Below, one piece after another: positions 9,158 to 10,285 of a stretch of 10,285 bases of DNA. Every line of letters begins with the position of its first letter. Position 1 is the first letter of the stretch. Below the pieces are notes generated by a model. The model made no database searches and was not told where the DNA came from. It saw only the letters and a program-made list of their open reading frames with translations. Made by a program: the position numbers and the translations under genes. Source of the DNA: an uncultured Acholeplasmataceae bacterium (GTDB taxonomy: Bacteria; Bacillota_I; Bacilli_A; Acholeplasmatales; Acholeplasmataceae); the NCBI GenBank assembly GCA_937983315.1, contig CALKAH010000191.1, forward strand, positions 1-10,285. The letters are read 5' to 3'.

Positions 9158-9649
9158 TTATTCTTGTGGGTTGCTGATCATATCGAGACCAACTGCGAGC
9201 TCTCTGAGTGGAGCAAGCATACCGACTGCCAACATTGTAAGCAGTGTTTCTCTTGATGGTAGAGTTGCTAATGCATTAATTTGGTCGACGCCAACAACTT
9301 TACCCTCGACAATACCTGAACCGATGGTTACAACTTTGTTTTCCTTTGCAAATTCGAAAATGATCTTTGCAGGGGCAACAACATCCGAGTAGCTGATTGC
9401 TAAAGCTTTAGCACCCGCAAGGGTTTCTGCTAAATCACCGTATCCAGCGGCAATCGAGGCTCTTCTCGAAATATTGTTCTTATAGACTGTGACATCACAG
9501 CCTGCTTCTCTTAACTGGTGACGGAGCTTTGTAAAAGCTTCTACTGTCAAACCAGGATAGTCGAAGGCAACAACCGTTGTAGCACGTCCAAGCTTTTCAG
9601 TCAGTTCACGTACGGCTTCCACCTTACGTTCTAAAATTGCTTTTTGCAT
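9158..9649 (-). CDS. rplJ: 50S ribosomal protein L10
   Basis: L10 anchors L7/L12 dimers to the 23S rRNA stalk base and, as the L10-L12 complex, represses its own operon by binding the leader. The protein has 163 residues. The N-terminal globular domain shows LERKVEAVRELTEKL (5-19) and FDYPGLTVEAFTKLRHQLRE; the VYKNN segment follows. The C-terminal part has ATLPSRETLLTMLAVGML and a final helix that binds L12. The start at 9649 is chosen because GGAGG lies 6 nt upstream. A longer in-frame reading from 9691 would add 14 basic residues encoded by the leader terminator region, has no ribosome binding site and does not resemble L10. Confidence 0.98.
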   Translation of the reverse strand: MQKAILERKVEAVRELTEKLGRATTVVAFDYPGLTVEAFTKLRHQLREAGCDVTVYKNNISRRASIAAGYGDLAETLAGAKALAISYSDVVAPAKIIFEFAKENKVVTIGSGIVEGKVVGVDQINALATLPSRETLLTMLAVGMLAPLRELAVGLDMISNPQE

Positions 9650-9655
9650 GAAATG

Positions 9656-9660
9656 CCTCC
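9656..9660 (-). promoter_or_regulatory. Ribosome binding site deciding the rplJ start
   Basis: The minus strand reads GGAGG, 6 nt before the ATG at 9649 and about 10 nt after the U run of the leader terminator. It rules out the longer in-frame start at 9691, which lies inside the hairpin. Confidence 0.85.
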
Positions 9661-9670
9661 TTCGTTTACT

Positions 9671-9708
9671 AAAAAATCTCTCTTCCGCCAAAAGACAAAA
9701 GAGAGATT
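9671..9708 (-). terminator. Intrinsic terminator in the rplJ leader
   Basis: The minus-strand RNA forms a perfect 10-bp stem (AAUCUCUCUU, 9708-9699, with AAGAGAGAUU, 9684-9675) followed by six U residues (9676-9671). Two further U-G pairs may extend the stem inward. The loop contains GUCUUUUGGCG, which is complementary to a segment of the upstream L10-binding region with one bulged base. This makes the hairpin a conditional terminator, not a simple gene-end terminator. Confidence 0.8.
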
Positions 9709-9724
9709 GAATCCATAGATATCA

Positions 9725-9775
9725 ATACCTCGGTAGGAAATTAAGCAATATTGCACCTACTGTCTTTGGCGATTC
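9725..9775 (-). promoter_or_regulatory. L10 leader: binding element for the L10-L12 complex
   Basis: The minus strand reads CGCCAAAGACAGTAGGTGC, then a short self-complementary GCAATATTGC hairpin, then TTAATTTCCTACCGAGGT. GUAGG (9760-9756) pairs with CCUAC (9737-9733), and the CCAAAGAC and CCGAGG flanks are the conserved parts of the L10 leader known in Bacillota (Rfam L10_leader family). It lies between rplA and rplJ, as expected. Recognition is by eye; boundaries are approximate. The 5' side, 9771-9762, can instead pair with the terminator loop at 9696-9686. Confidence 0.8.
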
Positions 9776-9788
9776 AGTTCACAAGTGA

Positions 9789-10239
9789 TTAACCGCGTGC
9801 TCTTAAGGATTCTTCATCCAAATGAATACCGGGAGCCATACTTGAAGACACGGTAATGTTCTTCATGTAAGTACCCTTGACGGTTGTGGGTTTGATACGA
9901 ATCAGTTGATCATAAATCGTTTTGATATTATCTTTCAACTGTTCTGCGGTAAACGATACACGACCGATGGGTGCATGAATGTTACCAACCTTATCAACGC
10001 GATACTCGATTTTACCATTCTTAATTTCCTTAACGGCTTTCGCAACGTCTAAGGTCACTGTTCCGGTCTTGGGGTTTGGCATCAAACCTTTAGGACCGAG
10101 GATACGACCGAGTTTACCAAGTTGTCCCATCATGTCAGGTGTTGCAACCATGACATCGAACTCAAACCAGCCTGCGCCAATTTTTTGAATGAGTTCTGCT
10201 GCTCCAACGACATCAGCGCCTGCTGCTTCAGCTTCTTTC
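9789..10239 (-). CDS. rplA: 50S ribosomal protein L1, 5' end missing
   Basis: L1 binds 23S rRNA at the mobile L1 stalk, which helps release deacylated tRNA, and in many bacteria represses its own operon. About 149 C-terminal residues are present out of roughly 230. Reading on past the internal Met at 10151 gives [20 protein letters not shown], then [14 protein letters not shown], and the L1 signature [20 protein letters not shown] follows. The C-terminus ([18 protein letters not shown]) is normal. The frame is therefore open well past 10151, which is not the start. The last genuine codon is Lys at 10238-10236; beyond 10239 the sequence is adapter. The gene is cut by the assembly, with no sign of a true truncation. 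rplK would be expected upstream. Confidence 0.95.
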
Positions 10240-10285
10240 AGATCGGAAGAGCGTCGTGTAGGGAAAGAGTGTAGATCTCGGTGGT
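10240..10285. other. Illumina TruSeq adapter left at the contig end (not genomic)
   Basis: All 46 bases starting AGATCGGAAGAGCGTCGTGT and ending GTAGATCTCGGTGGT match the reverse complement of the Illumina TruSeq universal adapter, as I know it. The rplA reading frame matches L1 up to the base before and then stops resembling it. This is untrimmed library sequence and should be masked before translation or database submission. Confidence 0.97.

Noticed and set aside
8808..9392. A 194-residue open frame on the plus strand across rplL and rplJ
   Set aside because: It lies antisense to two certain ribosomal protein genes and has low-complexity Ser/Ala-rich content typical of a shadow frame. Nothing in it resembles a known family.
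9650..9691. A longer L10 starting at 9691 with a basic 14-residue N-terminus
   Set aside because: The extra codons are the leader terminator hairpin and U run, and no ribosome binding site precedes 9691. GGAGG lies 6 nt before 9649.
9789..10151. A 120-residue short L1 starting at the Met at 10151
   Set aside because: The frame stays open upstream and keeps matching L1 ([11 protein letters not shown] and before). The gene is a fragment cut by the contig end, and this Met is internal.
10240..10285. Genomic rearrangement or insertion inside rplA
   Set aside because: The sequence is an exact Illumina adapter, so there is no biological junction.
1..10285. A defence system, mobile element, CRISPR array or other undescribed gene system
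   Set aside because: All coding capacity is taken by conserved translation and transcription genes in the standard Bacillota order. I saw no direct repeats, transposase, integrase or unknown ORF on either strand. The novelty lies in modifications of RpoC and RpoB.

Overview
The window holds one block of the ribosomal protein / RNA polymerase cluster, with every gene on the minus strand. In transcription order (right to left) it reads: 3' part of rplA (L1), the L10 leader, rplJ (L10), rplL (L7/L12), a terminator-like hairpin, a YbxB/RsmC-type methyltransferase, a promoter, rpoB (beta) and rpoC (beta'). This is the gene order of Bacillota, including ybxB between rplL and rpoB. The proteins resemble Bacillus homologues throughout. 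UGA is used as a stop (methyltransferase) and Trp is encoded by TGG, so the code is standard and a Mycoplasma/Spiroplasma-type genome is unlikely. The sequence is moderately AT-rich. My guess is an uncultured Bacillota of an Erysipelotrichia or Acholeplasma/Izemoplasma-like lineage, at low confidence.

Layout. Bases 1-17 hold only the Shine-Dalgarno of the next, off-window gene. rpoC (18-4163) and rpoB (4163-7984) overlap by one base (TAATG) and are probably translationally coupled. The 105-nt gap upstream of rpoB holds good sigma-A-type promoter candidates whose -35 overlaps the methyltransferase stop. The methyltransferase lies at 8090-8695. rplL (8765-9139) and rplJ (9158-9649) are separated by 18 nt. 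The 139-nt rplA-rplJ spacer is an L10-responsive leader with a terminator hairpin and a competing pairing. rplA is cut at the right end, where bases 10240-10285 are not genomic: they match the Illumina TruSeq adapter exactly. No stretch over 300 bases lacks a gene.

How it works together. L1, L10 and L12 are ribosomal stalk components. The leader should let excess L10-L12 shut off rplJL, and the hairpin after rplL plus the promoter before rpoB would set RNA polymerase levels separately.

Most interesting points. The RpoC protein carries about 165 extra N-terminal residues that look like two tandem alpha-CTD-type helix-hairpin-helix units plus an acidic linker. RpoB carries a duplicated lobe unit. 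RpoB also has a non-His residue at the rifampicin position (E. coli 526). There is no mobile element, CRISPR, defence system or RNA gene. Apart from these modifications it is a core housekeeping region.
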